A stretch of DNA of 64,000 nt from positions 1,232,207-1,296,206 of the forward strand of contig CAUYUJ010004335.1 of the NCBI GenBank assembly GCA_963575745.1, written 5' to 3'. The notes beneath the pieces were generated by a model, which did not search any database, was not told the origin of the DNA, and was given only the letters and a program-made list of their open reading frames with translations. The stretch comes from Prorocentrum cordatum (taxonomy: Eukaryota; Sar; Dinophyceae; Prorocentrales; Prorocentraceae). Made by a program: the position numbers and the translations under genes. The stretch's first letter is position 1. Every line of letters begins with the position of its first letter. This document shows, piece after piece, positions 10,271 to 21,145 of this stretch.

Positions 10271-11863
10271 CCTGCGAGCCCGCCGCGGCAAAGGGGGCCA
10301 GGAAAGCAATGCACCACATATCACATGTATCCAGAGCGCACCTGTAAATCATAGGCGGGCTTCCCGGCCCCAGCGCGCCCCGTTTTGGCCGTCTGCTTCA
10401 AGCGACTTGTTTCAGCCGATTGCCTCGGCAGCAACGCGGCGCAGCCAGCAGCGAGCTCGCAGCGACAGCCGGGCTGGGAAAACGGAACGCACACCGCGGA
10501 AGCATCCATTTCCAACGCGCGAAACACAACGGGCTCCCAGCCCCGAAAACCCCCCCGGCGCCGCCTGCAGTTCGAGATCTGCACAGCGGGCCCTCGCAGG
10601 CGCCAGGCCCCCCCACCGCCGCGCAGCAGGCGTTCCCGCGCTCTCTCGCGGGCCGCGGAACACAAAAGTACCATCTCCCCCGATCCCTATCCCCCTCCTC
10701 TTCCCCCCGCACCCCCCTCGCCCCCCGCCCATCTGCCCCGCGATGGGCGCGTCGCTAGTTGCGCCAGCAGAGCAGACCCTACTCGGCGGGGGAATCTGCA
10801 GATTGCGGCGACGGGAGGGGCACCGCGAGTTGTGCGGCGGGGCCAGGGGCGGGGCAGAGGGGGCAACGCAGGGCGCCGGGGAGGAGAGGCATCCGTTCGC
10901 TATGCGTTTCGCACGGCCGCCCGCGGCCGCCGCTGCACATCGCGACCAGGGCCCGGGAGGGCGCCCCACCTTCGAATCATAGTGGGCAACTGGGCCAGAA
11001 AATTACGATTACCCTGGCCCCGATCCACGTTTTGCCCCCGACGCCCCGGCCCATAAAGGTTGCTACATTTCCTTCAGGTTTTGTCTAACCCGCTGCGGTT
11101 GCGAAGGCACCCCCCCCACACTCGGAGCCTGCGCCGGCGCGCCCGCGTCGCGAGCGGCGGCAGATACGCCAGCCCACTCAGAGACGATGCGCCCCCGCGC
11201 GAACGCTGGAGAAGGAGTTGAGAATCTCGTCGCACCAGCAAGCCCTCCAGAGCGCGTCGCCCCAAGCCCGCTCGTCGTCGTGGGCGCGCCACTCCCCCGG
11301 GCTCAAGAATTTGGGCTGGTCGGGCCCCACCCCCCTTGCAAAGACGATTTCGTCGCGGACGCCGCCGCCGGGGCCGGCCGGAACACTCGGGGCGAGAGAG
11401 TCTCCCAGCGCGGCCGCCCGCGACTCAGAAGAGTCGCCCGGCGCGAACTCAGGGCGCCCGGGAATTCTTTAAAAGGCGGGCTCGTCGGCTCCGTCTTCTT
11501 CCGATCCCCGCGGGAGCGCCCAACCAGCCAACGACAACGCAAGTGGGCGGGCCCAGGCAGGCGCTGCACGGCGCAACGCGCCAAGGCCACGGGGGCCCAT
11601 CCGGCCGAGTCCGCCCCCGCCCAGCGCGCAACGCGCGCTGGGCGCGCGCCCGGCATTATGGTCGGGCGCCCCACGTCGGGGCCCGACCGGCCCGGCCCCC
11701 GGCATCTGACCGGCCTCGAAGTGACTCGAACATCCCAGCGGTCACAGACACGACTGCCGACCAACGGGCGCCCCAGGCTAGAGCATTTGCCACGGTGAAT
11801 TCCTGCGTCCGCGCGGCGTGGGAAGAGTCCGCGCACTCGCGCTAAGAAGCTGCGCTTCGCTCT
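10271..11863. other. Body of the YR element, no recognisable coding
   Basis: Very GC-rich with long overlapping open frames on both strands, Pro/Arg/Ala-rich and without family motifs. I looked for DIRS-type reverse transcriptase and RNase H words (Y/F-x-D-D/N, SDAS, WxPSExNxAD) and saw none. Confidence 0.5.
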
Positions 11864-12735
11864 GTGGCCAACCACGCAGAGTCCGCATCCGGTCTGTCAC
11901 TGCTGCCCTGCGACTCAGACGCGAAGTCGACGTGTCTCTTCGCGTCGCTGGGCGACAAACCGCGGCAGGCGATCTCTGCGGCCCACGCAGCAGCGCGAGC
12001 ATGGCACAATGAGCGGGACCTTGTAGACCCTTTTGATTCCGCGTGGACCGACCGGGCCGCGCGTTTTTGGAAGCGCCTCAAAAACGGGCGGACCGCACTC
12101 TGTCACGGGCCAAAGAGCCGCTGCCCTCAACACAACTCCTGCACTACGCGCGGGCGCACCGCGGAGCCAACTCCCCCGCGGGAGTCCGGGGCGCAGGTGT
12201 TGTGGCATCTTGCTTCTTCGGCGCGCGACGACTGGCCGAGATGCGACCCCTGGCGGCGGAAAATCATGCGATTGAGAGCGCGCACGCCGCAGCCTTCATC
12301 AGGAAGCAAAAGAATCATCTGCTAGGAGCAGGGATGCGCTGCCTCATTCCATGCTTTCCGCGCCTATGAGGCTCTTGCCCCGTGCAACTGTCGCGGGACT
12401 GGGTCGCCGCCCGCGCGAAGCTGTGGCCGGATTATGCCAGTGGCCCGTTGTTTTCAGTCACGTGCAAGGCGATGCCATCGGCAAGTTCTGCCGACATAGC
12501 GCGCAAGCCCTTGTCGCCAGATTTTCCCGGGCGCTCAACGGACACCCACTCGCTGCGAAAAGGCGGCGCCCATTGGTGGAAAGCAGATGCCCAGGTCCCA
12601 GACGAGATACTTCAAGCCCAAGGCGGATGGTCGAGCCCCGAGACCGCGCGCTCTGTATACACCCGTTTCAACGAGCAGGAACGTCTCCGCATGTTTGCAC
12701 AGGCAGCTGCGTCCACCAACGTGGACACCACCTAA
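11864..12735 (+). pseudogene. Tyrosine recombinase of the nested YR element
   Basis: The N-terminal helical domain is in frame 2 (AHAAARAWHNERDLVDPF, DRAARFWKRLKN). Near 12080-12120 the coding passes to frame 1: VVASCFFGARRLAEMRPL holds the first catalytic arginine, and FIRKQKNHLLG fits the beta-hairpin lysine. A TGA at 12367-12369 interrupts. The same frame then continues with TDTHSLRKGGAHWWK (HxxR box) and GGWSSPETARSVYTRF (conserved Trp and the Tyr nucleophile). It ends at 12735, about 120 bases before B1. The enzyme would integrate a circular intermediate at the A/B repeats. One frameshift and one stop make this copy inactive. Confidence 0.75.
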
Positions 12736-12854
12736 AGCCTCCAAGCCTCCCGGCTGCACAGCGGCCCTGTCGTCCGAGCAGGGCCAGTCGGCGCCCGGGC
12801 CCATGCCTCGATGGAGACGCCTCGCTCACTCATTGTGAGCGCCACTTGTCTCAT

Positions 12855-13133
12855 TGGGGGTTGGCGGGGCTGCAAAACAGCACCCCGCCAGCAAGCCTGC
12901 AATTCCCCTGGCGCTCCGTTTGCGGCATGGCTTGCCGGCCCCCCACGGAAGAAGGAGAGGCGTCATCCCTGCCATCACCATGATTTTGTTTCTCTCTGCT
13001 CTTGTCTATTTCTCCACTCTTGCGTCGTAGCTGCCTTTCCCGCTTCTGCCTCATCCTCGCCTTTCCCTCCCTCCTATAGGGCGGGACACGGGAGGGGCGG
13101 CTGGGAAGGACAAGCAGGGCGCCCGTTGCCCGA
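12855..13133 (+). repeat. Split direct repeat B1
   Basis: From GTTGGCGGGGCTGCAAAACA to GGGCGCCCGTTGCCCGA. Matched by B2 (13438-13728) with shared GGCGTCATCCCTGCCATCAC and CTTGCGTCGTAGCTGCC-like blocks. Confidence 0.85.
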
Positions 13134-13142
13134 GGGCGACTT

Positions 13143-13425
13143 TTTGAGGACACTTGCTTTCGGGAAAGGGGCTTCGGGGGTGGGCGCACGGAACACCCCA
13201 GCTGATCCTCGTCGGTCGACTGCTGGATCCGCTCTCACGGTTCGTTGGCGCAGGCGCCATGGCAGCTCCGCGGTCGGGGCGTTTGCCGTCCCCGCGTAGC
13301 CGATGGCACAACAGTAATTCGGGAGGTGCGCAGCCCAACGCCAGGGTCGTGCCCCCCAGAAGGGGTCCAAGGGGGAATAATTATTACACCCGCCCGCCAG
13401 CACCCCGCATCGCTAGTTGCAATCC
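13143..13425 (+). repeat. Split direct repeat A2
   Basis: Starts TGAGGACACTTGCTTTCGGG about 10 bases after the end of B1 and matches A1, including ACACCCCAGCT.ATCCTCGTC and GGATCCGCTCTCACGGTTCG. Confidence 0.85.
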
Positions 13426-13437
13426 ACCTCCCTTCGG

Positions 13438-13728
13438 GAGGGGGTGGCGGGGTTGCAAAACAACACCCCGCCAGCAGGCCTGCAATTCCCCTGGCGCTCC
13501 CTATGTGGCATGGGTCGCCGACCCCCCACGGGGGGGGGAACAAAAAAAAAGAGGCGTCATCCCTGCCATCACCATGCTCTTGCTACTATCTCTTGTCTAT
13601 TTATCCACTCTTGCGTCGTGGCTGCCTTTCCCGCTTCTGCCTCATCCTCGCCTTTCCCTCCCTCTCTCCAAGGGCGGGACAAGGGGGGGTGGCCGGGCAG
13701 GACAGGCAGGGCGCCCGTTGCCCGAAGA
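13438..13728 (+). repeat. Split direct repeat B2 (right end)
   Basis: Ends GGGCGCCCGTTGCCCGA exactly where the copia RNase H frame resumes with AGATTCCTGACG. Confidence 0.85.
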
Positions 13729-13947
13729 TTCCTGACGCTGCAGCAATTAAGAAAACTGAACCACCTGACCTTCGACAAGGTCAAGACGGATGACAACGAA
13801 AGCGACATGCTCACGAAGCCCATGTCCAAGGAGAAGCTCGAGAAGTCCAGCGAGCTGGTAGGCCTGACGAGGGCTCACACGCCGCCTCTCAAAGCGGTCG
13901 GAGCGGTGAAAAGCAGCAGAGGCTTGAGCCAGCAAGGGAGCGGTTAG
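13729..13947 (+). pseudogene. Copia RNase H, part 2 (C-terminus)
   Basis: Resumes with RFLTLQQLRKLNHLTFDKVK and TDDNESDMLTKPMSKEKL. The words KVKT.DN.(A/S)DMLTKP are the usual C-terminal signature of copia polyproteins. The frame ends at TAG 13945-13947. Together with 9092-9695 it makes one RNase H. Confidence 0.8.
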
Positions 13948-14103
13948 ATCAGCAGCTTAGATGAGTAGGATGAGAAATAGAAATTCGTGTATAGGGTGTG
14001 CGGGGCCGGAGGGCCCCACCGAACCCGTTTCCGAGGCGTCGGAATTGTCAGTGTTTCCCTCGCGAGGCCTTGGTCCTAAGAGGACCTAGCGACCTCGAGG
14101 GCG
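13948..14103 (+). other. Copia 3' untranslated region
   Basis: Noncoding sequence between the polyprotein stop and the 3' LTR. It contains a GGCCGGAGGGCC palindromic stretch. No clean polypurine tract is evident. Confidence 0.5.
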
Positions 14104-14179
14104 TGTTGAGGGAAATCGAGGAGAGAGAGAGAGAGAGAGTTATATCGTATCCAAAGCCTCTTTGGTACAAACGTTGTCA
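14104..14179 (+). repeat. Copia 3' LTR (about 76 bp)
   Basis: TGTTGAGGGAAATCGAGGAG, a GA run, then TATATCGTATCCAAAGCCTC to GTTGTCA. TG...CA ends and a match to the 5' LTR ends support the call. It is short for copia. Confidence 0.65.
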
Positions 14180-14462
14180 GCTCTCGCCTCAGCGAGCGCG
14201 CATTCGTTTAACACGTTGCAAGAGCTTCACCGACTGAGGGCGGGCCGTGTTCAAAATGTGGCTCTCGACCTAGCGCCGCGCACAGTTGCCTCTAAAACAT
14301 CGCAAGAAGTTCACGGATTGAGGGCAGGTCGTGTTCAACATGTGGCCCTCGCCTTAGCGCAGCGCGTGCTTCAAAAAAAAGGTTTCGCGAATTGAGGGCG
14401 GATGGTTTTTTAAATATGGTTCTCGCCTTAGGGCCGCGCACATTCGTTTGCAAGAGCTTCGC
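14180..14462 (+). repeat. R1 repeat array, right half
   Basis: Begins GCTCTCGCCTCAGCGAGCGC, which completes the unit truncated at 4772, then about three further units (TTCACCGACTGAGGGCGGGC and so on). Confidence 0.85.
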
Positions 14463-14479
14463 GGGTTCTCATGGCTAAC

Positions 14480-14660
14480 AAACCAGACGTGGCGTTCTGG
14501 GGCGTTCTGGAACGATTCAGGATTGTCTGGACGCAACAGGTACGTTGATTCGCGGCGTTGAAATCCCAGGAATGGTGTTCTGGCGCGACTCAGGGTCGCC
14601 AAGACGTAACAGTCAGGTTAACTCGTGGCGCTGAAGTCCTGATAATGGTGTTGCGGCACG
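14480..14660 (+). repeat. Two-copy ~85-bp tandem duplication
   Basis: CGATTCAGGATTGTC..GACGCAACAG..GTTGATTCGCGGCGTTGAAA..AATGGTGTTCTGGC is repeated diverged directly after itself (CGACTCAGGGTCGCC..GACGTAACAG). Confidence 0.55.
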
Positions 14661-14754
14661 CTTCAAGCTGTTCACACGGTTCTCCCCCAACGGGGCACTT
14701 CCCTCAGTAGGGGCCTATGAAGACAGATCTTGGAGGGGCGGTATTTAGTTGATG

Positions 14755-14763
14755 AGTCATCAG

Positions 14764-14819
<56 letters not shown>

Positions 14820-15015
14820 GCATCATCATCAACAACAACACCATCACCATCGCCATCACCATCACAATCACCATCACCATCACCATCATCATCATGATCA
14901 GCATCATCATCAGCAGCATGATCATCATCATCAGCAGCAGCAGTATCGTCATCATCGTCATCATCGTCATCACCATCACTATTATAACCATCATCAGCAT
15001 CAGCTTCATAATCAA

Positions 15016-15065
<50 letters not shown>

Positions 15066-15096
15066 GCATCATCATCATCATCACCATCACCATCAC

Positions 15097-15156
<60 letters not shown>

Positions 15157-15220
15157 CATCCTCATCCTCATCCTCATCCTCATCCTCATCCTCATCCTCA
15201 TCCTCATCCTCATCCTCCCT
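14755..15220 (+). repeat. (CAT)n microsatellite ending in (CATCCT)n
   Basis: About 460 bases of CAT triplets with CAA, CAG and CAC interruptions. The last 80 bases are regular CATCCT hexamers. Spurious poly-His or poly-Met ORFs result. Confidence 0.95.
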
Positions 15221-15289
15221 CCGGCGCCCGCCCCATGTCCCGAGCCTGTGGCAGGGTTATCAGCTCGTCGTTGCAGATAAAGAAGACCG

Positions 15290-16945
15290 AGAGTCCGAGA
15301 CTTCCGCCCCAAGAGGCACTCAGGAGGCCTCAAGAGGCACGCAAGAGGCCCCAAGAGGCCCCCAAGAGGCTTCCACGAGGCCCCGTGAGGCCCAAAAGAG
15401 GCTCCAAGAGGCCCCAAAACAGCACCCCCGAGGCCTCAAAACTACCTCCAGGAGGAGATCCCAACGAACATCCAAGAGGCCTCCGACCCACACCCAGGTA
15501 CGGTGGCGGGATGGGCCGAAGGACATGAGATCCGCCGCCCCCTGTCGATTCATCGCATGGGTGCCTGGCGTGCTGGATCCTCTCGGTTTTGGTTCTTTTT
15601 CCAAAAGAACTCCCCGTGGGGCTTCGGCCCGTCCCGCCGGGGTCCCGGGAGGATTGCCCAGGACCCCAACGTCCACAAAAAATCCTCCAAGACGGCCCAA
15701 GATGGCGTCCAAGACGGCCAAGATGGCCCAGGATGGTCTCCAAGACGTCTCCAAGACGGCTCAAGATGGCCTCCAAGACGGCTAAGATGGCCCCAAGATG
15801 CCTCCAAGACGGCCCAAGATGTACCCAAGACGGCCTCAGATAGCCCAACAGGCCCGCAAGAGGCCTCCAAGACGGCCCAAGAGCCCTCCAAGACGTCATC
15901 CAGGAAGGCCCGAAAGGGCCAAAATCATTAATTGTCCTTAGGTGTTTGAAGGATTGTGGCATTTGCGCCTTTTCGGCTTTCCGACGGCCCAAGAGGCCCC
16001 CAAGATCGCCCAAGAGGCCCCCAGAAGGGCCCCATGACGGCCCAAGTAGCCCCCAAGACGGCCCCAAGAGGGCCACAAGACGGCGCAAGAGGCCTCCAAG
16101 GCGCCCAAGATGGCCTCCAAGACGGCCCCGAAGCGCCCCAAGAGGGCCCCAAGTCGGCCCAGAAAGGCCCCCAAGACGGCTCCCGACGGCGTCAGACGTG
16201 CCAGGAACCCACCAAGATGGCCGAAGTTGGCTCGAAGCTGGCCCAAGACGGCCCAAGAGGTCCCCAAGAGGGCCTCCAGGAAGGCCAGAAGAGGCCAAAC
16301 ATCTGGATGTCCCTAAGGTTTTTGATGGATTTTGACATGTGCTTCTTTTCGGCCTTCCGACGGCCCGAGACGGCCCAAGAGCCCCCGAAGATCGCCGAAA
16401 GATCGCCCAAGAGGCCTCCAAGATTGCCCCAGAACGGCCCAAGAGGGCGCCAAGACGGCCCCAAGAGGCCCCCAAGACGGCACAGGAGGCCTTTAAGACG
16501 CCCAAGATGGGCCTCCAAGACGGCCCTGGAGCATTCCAAGAGGGCCCCGAGTCGGCCCATGGAGGCCCCCCTAAACGGCTTCCGACGGCGTCAGACGGAC
16601 CAGGAGCCCACCAAAACGGCCGAACCTGGCTCTAAGATGGCCCAAGACGGCCCAAGAGGCCTCCAAAAGGGCCTCCAGGAAGGCCCGAAAAGGCCAAACT
16701 CATTGATTTACCTTGGGTTTTTGAAGGATTGTGGCATTTGCTTTTTGTTCTGCCTTCCGACGGCCCGAGACGGCCCAAGTGCCCCCAAAGATCGCCCAAG
16801 ACACGGCCCCAAAAGGCCCCCAAGACGGCCCAAGAGGTCTCCAAGACGCTCAAGATGGCCTCCAAGACGGCCCAAGAGCCCTCCAAGACGTCCTCCAAGA
16901 AGGCCCGAAAGGGTCAAAATGGCCTCCAGACGACCAAATGACCTT
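15290..16945 (+). repeat. CCAAGACGGCC-word array with ~390-bp higher-order units
   Basis: Composed of variants of CCAAGACGGCC, CCAAGAGGCCCC and CCAAGATGGCCT. A non-repetitive block, AAGGCC.AA..TCATTGAT then CCTTAGGTTTTTGAAGGAT then GGCATTTGC(T)n..TTCCGACGGCC, recurs at about 15910, 16290 and 16680. This defines units near 385-390 bp. ORFs of 371 and 391 codons on opposite strands are by-products. Confidence 0.9.
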
Positions 16946-17105
16946 CTAGATGCCCACGTGTTCCCCGAAGGCTTTCCAAACCGATTCGGGGAACACATGG
17001 TCCGACTTGGCAGGTCTGGCCTCAACGTTTGGCCACATAGGTGCTTCCAAAAAGGCAGGGGGCGGCGGTGATTCGCCGTAGGCGTCTTCGATATGCAAGG
17101 TGCGA
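16946..17105 (+). repeat. Terminal module of the CCAAGA-array family
   Basis: GGGAACACATGGTCCGA, GGCCACATAGG, then AAAGGCAGGGGGCGGCGGTG and GTAGGCGTCTTCGATA. The same module ends the array at 49240-49385. Confidence 0.75.
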
Positions 17106-17627
17106 GAGCGCATTGCTCTGCGGGTACTTGCCCTTTCACAAACTAGCAGCGTGGAGAACGGACGAGGCAGGAGGCAAGATGGAGGCAGAGGGGAGAATGG
17201 GAGAGAGAATAAGAGAGAAGTGAGGAAAAGGGAGGAGGGGAGAGGGATCAGTACGGGATGGCAATAAGGAAGGAAGGCGCCGGGGGGGGACGACTGCGAG
17301 GAGAGCGACGACTCCAGGAACCTCCAGAGGTCCTGGGAGAACTCCGCATGCATAAACAGGACTAAAACCATCAAAGTCCGACGACGACGTCGAAGACAAC
17401 GAGGATGCGGAATGTCCTGTGCCTCCAGCTCGGCAACGTCTGGCGGCGCTGGGGGTTCAGAGAGCAGCTGGACCGGCAAAGCCACGGCAAGGACCACGAG
17501 GACCAACGTCACCACCTGGCGCCCCCTTACTCTTCGTCCTCCACCTTCTCACCCTCTTACCCCTTTGACGACGAGTCTTCCTCCCCCACTGTTTCGCTCT
17601 CTCTCTCCTCCACCTCATCGCCATAAT
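17106..17627. other. No recognised gene
   Basis: A G-rich stretch (17160-17300) and mixed-composition DNA. Short protein-like frames exist on both strands, for example FMHAEFSQDLWRFLESSLSS on minus near 17290-17350, but no family or splice context supports them. Confidence 0.4.
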
Positions 17628-17631
17628 AATC

Positions 17632-17686
<55 letters not shown>

Positions 17687-17694
17687 GGAGCAGC

Positions 17695-17744
<50 letters not shown>

Positions 17745-17786
17745 CGACGACGACGACGACGACGACGACAACAACAACAACAACAA

Positions 17787-17818
<32 letters not shown>

Positions 17819-17823
17819 GCCGC

Positions 17824-17878
<55 letters not shown>

Positions 17879-17880
17879 GC

Positions 17881-17924
<44 letters not shown>

Positions 17925-18245
17925 CCATCATCATCATCATCAGCAGCAGCATCATCAGCAGCAGCTGCATCAGCATCAGCACTATTATCATCAGCAGCAT
18001 CATCATCATGATCAGTATCATCAGCAGCAGCTGCATCAGCATCAGCACCATTATCATCAGCAGCATCAACAGCAGCATCAGCATCACCATCACCATCATC
18101 ATCGCCATCGCCATCGCTATCACCATCACCATCCTACTCATCATCATAAGCATCATCGTCGACAGCATCGACCGAATCATCAGCATCACCATCACCATCA
18201 GCATCATCATCATCGTCATCATCATCATCATCATCATCAACAACC
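17628..18245 (+). repeat. (CAA)n then (CAT/CAG)n microsatellite
   Basis: About 300 bases of CAA with a CGA island near 17745-17768, followed by mixed CAT, CAG and CAC triplets to 18245. Confidence 0.95.
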
Positions 18246-18990
18246 GAATCGGCATCATCTGCAGCAGCATGGTCATCTCAAATGGTCATCATCGTCGTCG
18301 TCATTCTCGTCGTCATCACACCTTCATCACCACCATCATCTTCGCACTATCACGTTCATTAATGGTGAAAATGCTCGTCGCTTTCCTGATGGTCCTCCGT
18401 CTCATCTTCATCCTCCCCCTCCATCTCACCTTGCAAAACCAATGAATACGTGCTACGCAGACAGATGGCAAATAAACTGTGCAAAGATATGTTGTGTGAG
18501 GCTTGCCGCTTAGCAGTTGCTTACATCACGTGGGCAAAGAATGTTGGGGACCATTTCCCTAGTACCCTGCTGGCCCTATTCTCGATTGGACATGGTCGCA
18601 CCAATCCTAGGGAAAACGATAGCACCAATGAAAAACTCAAAAAATACCGCCCAAACGGGTTCCCAGAACGGATCGGACGAGGATCCCCCCGGACAGCTTT
18701 CCAAGGATCGTTAACCTGGGCATTCGCGCTTGGACTTCAACACCAGGTTACAGTGTAGAGCTCCACTGCTAACACGTAGAGAATATGATGGCGCCTCCTC
18801 GCGAGACGCGTGGGCTAGGACCACTTCAGGAACAGATTACAGCCGCGCCCTCAGAAAGCTGCAGGCCCCAGTGGGTGCCCCTGCCGACCCGATCCGCCCC
18901 CCCGCCGTGAGGACGCCCCTGCCGGCGCCGCTCGGTGCCGCACTCCTGCCACCAGCACAGGGGGGGCCCTCGGGCCCGCCGCCTGCGGCG
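18246..18990. other. No recognised gene
   Basis: A lower-GC stretch (18440-18720) followed by GC-rich DNA. Open frames of 60-100 codons show no recognisable motif. Confidence 0.4.
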
Positions 18991-19560
<570 letters not shown>

Positions 19561-19699
19561 GGCCTCCGGACGTGCGGTGAGAGATTAGACTTGATACGAG
19601 CAGGAGCACGCGAGGCGGCAAACTCTTTCAACACCGCGTGGCGAACTAATGGCCTGGGGCACACACGGGGACCACCCCCCACAAGATGCTTAAAGTGCG

Positions 19700-20075
19700 G
19701 ACTGAGTGAATCCCACCAGCCCTCTGGGCGTAGGTGGACTGACGATGCTCCTTTTCCTCTTCGGAAACCCTGTTCCCTTTGGGGAGGGGTACCCTCGCCC
19801 TCCCCTCCCTGAGGTTTTTCCCAACCCTTCTGTGTTGGGCTCTCGCTTTGAGTAGAGAACTACTGGATTCACTCATCCTTCTCCTCCCCCCTCCTCCTGC
19901 CTCCTCCTGCGCTGATCCCTGGGAGGCTGCGAACAGCGCACCCGTCACCATTTTCGTGGGTTCCTGGGAACTCCAGCGGAGTCGGGGGTCACGCGGACCC
20001 ATCGGGGATCTCGCTGCCCCCTGTGCGGCTGCGAACCGCGCAACTGTCACCACGTTCGTGGACAGGGGGCAGCAG
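19700..20075 (+). repeat. Two-hairpin head module plus 1.5 copies of the 101-bp satellite unit, copy a
   Basis: Hairpin 1 at 19711-19737 (CCACC, GCCC-TCT-GGGC, GGTGG). A GGGGAGGGGTACCC block follows. Hairpin 2 at 19820-19839 has stem CCCAAC/GTTGGG, followed by GGGCTCTCGCTTTGAGTAGA and a TCC-rich tract. From 19914 comes CCCTGGGAGGCTGCGAACAG..GTCACCATTTTCG, then a second partial unit at 20019. Both match the unit amplified at 42183-44213. Confidence 0.65.
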
Positions 20076-20534
20076 ATCTTCCCGCTCCGTCGTGCCGTCC
20101 GTCGTCCCCCGTGCCATGCGCTCAAAAAGAGATTGGCGCGGGGGGGGGGGGGGACACCTGGTCTCCCCGCTCCGTGCCGCCCGCCTCTGCGCGCCGCTGG
20201 CCCTCCCCGCTGAAAACGCTTCCCTCCAGCCCGCGGAGGAGCAGCGCGGGCGGAAAGGGGCCTTGCGCCGCCGAGAAGCTCTCGGCGCGCGCCGCGAGCG
20301 AACTCTCGGCGCGCGTCGCCAGCGGGGCCGCCATGGGCCCAGCAGGGGGGAAGGGGGGGGGGAAAGGGGGACGGAGAAGGGGGAGGGGGAGAAGGACAAG
20401 CTAGGTGCGCTCGCGTCATATCTGACGTGATGCAGGCGCAGGTCCCCTCTCTATTCGCGCAATCGGATGTCGCAGCATGGCATAGCATTACACGGCATAG
20501 CTTGGTGTCGAAGATCAACGCGTAACGTGACTTA
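20076..20534. other. G-rich, no recognised gene
   Basis: Includes a 13-base G run near 20141 and GGGA-rich sequence near 20340-20395. The long minus-strand ORF covering 19646-20638 has no domain and reads through satellite units. Confidence 0.45.
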
Positions 20535-21145
20535 GCATGGCGTGGCGACGCCCCAAGACGGGGGGGCTTCTGCGGCCAAAAAATCAACGAATCGACACCG
20601 AATGTGTACTCACTTCCGATGGTTCTTCCGGAGGCCATTTTCTAGACCTGGGGCCGACTTGGAAGGACCGAAAACCATGCCGGGGCATGGCACTCGAAAT
20701 AATGACGCCAGCGCTGCAGCGGGAGCACGATTCGGAACGAGCGGTAGCCCGAAAATGAGGCCAGCGTTTCAGCGGGAGCAGCATTTTGAGAAAAAAACTC
20801 AGCGCGGAAGCGCGGACATGAGGACGCGTAGCCTGACATGGCATGGCGTGGCGACGCCCTAATCCGCGGCCCCAAAAATCAACGAATCGTCACCGAATGT
20901 GTACTCACTTCCGATAATTTCTTCGGGGGTCCATTCTATAGATTTTGGGGCCTATTTGGAAGGACCGAGAACCGTGCCGTGGCATGGCGCTGGAAATAAT
21001 GGCGCCAACGATGCAGCGGAAGCACGATTCGGAACGAGCGGAAGCGCGGAAATGAGCCCAGCGCTGCAGCAGGAGCGCGGTAGCCCGAAAATGAGGCCAG
21101 CGCTTCAGCGAGAGCAGCATTGTGAAAAAAACAAGCGACTACCAA
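20535..21145 (+). repeat. Two-copy 306-bp tandem repeat
   Basis: GCATGGCGTGGCGACGCCC begins at 20535 and 20841. Both units contain AATCAACGAATCG.CACCGAA, TGTGTACTCACTTCCGAT and GAGCAGCATT(T/G)TGA near their ends. Confidence 0.85.

Larger units (their letters stand above)
9696..13728 (+). mobile_element. Ngaro/PAT-like YR element with split direct repeats (A1-YR-B1-A2-B2)
   Basis: Inserted in the copia RNase H. Repeat A occurs at the left end (9696-9975) and again internally on the right (13143-13425). Repeat B occurs at 12855-13133 and at the extreme right end (13438-13728). The order A1 - body - B1 - A2 - B2 is the split direct repeat layout known for Ngaro and PAT elements of the DIRS order, which integrate through a tyrosine recombinase. 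The body encodes a decayed YR on the plus strand just before B1. No reverse transcriptase or RNase H could be recognised in 9975-11860, so this is a non-autonomous, heavily decayed or different YR element. Confidence 0.7.
4773..14179 (+). mobile_element. Ty1/copia-type LTR retrotransposon, split by a nested YR element
   Basis: A complete but inactive element. In order: a short 5' LTR, an initiator-Met-like primer-binding site, gag with coiled coil and zinc knuckle, a zinc-binding pre-integrase segment, integrase, copia-type reverse transcriptase, and RNase H. A 3' LTR ending in the same GTTGTCA closes it. The polyprotein is in several frames with stops. The RNase H coding sequence stops at 9695 and resumes at 13729 after 4033 inserted bases. 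Without that insertion the element is about 5.4 kb, normal for copia. Outside the LTRs, the two halves of one R1 repeat unit abut the element, so it inserted into a pre-existing R1 array. No clean target-site duplication was found. Confidence 0.85.

Noticed and set aside
10385-11056. Overlapping 223- and 191-codon ORFs as reverse transcriptase of the nested YR element
   Set aside because: Pro/Arg-rich in every frame; no reverse transcriptase or RNase H motif could be read.
14704-15528. Poly-His and poly-Met proteins
   Set aside because: Pure microsatellite translation.
15330-17071. ORFs of 391 (minus) and 371 (plus) codons rich in GASWAVLG or RPKRPPR
   Set aside because: Both strands are open over the same CCAAGA-word array, with no domain and no codon structure beyond the repeat.
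20141-20153. G-quadruplex regulatory element in the G run
   Set aside because: A single homopolymer run without spaced G tracts of conserved order; likely low complexity.
19646-20638. A 330-codon minus ORF as a host gene
   Set aside because: It runs through the hairpin module, a TCC tract, satellite units and G-rich DNA, with no motif.
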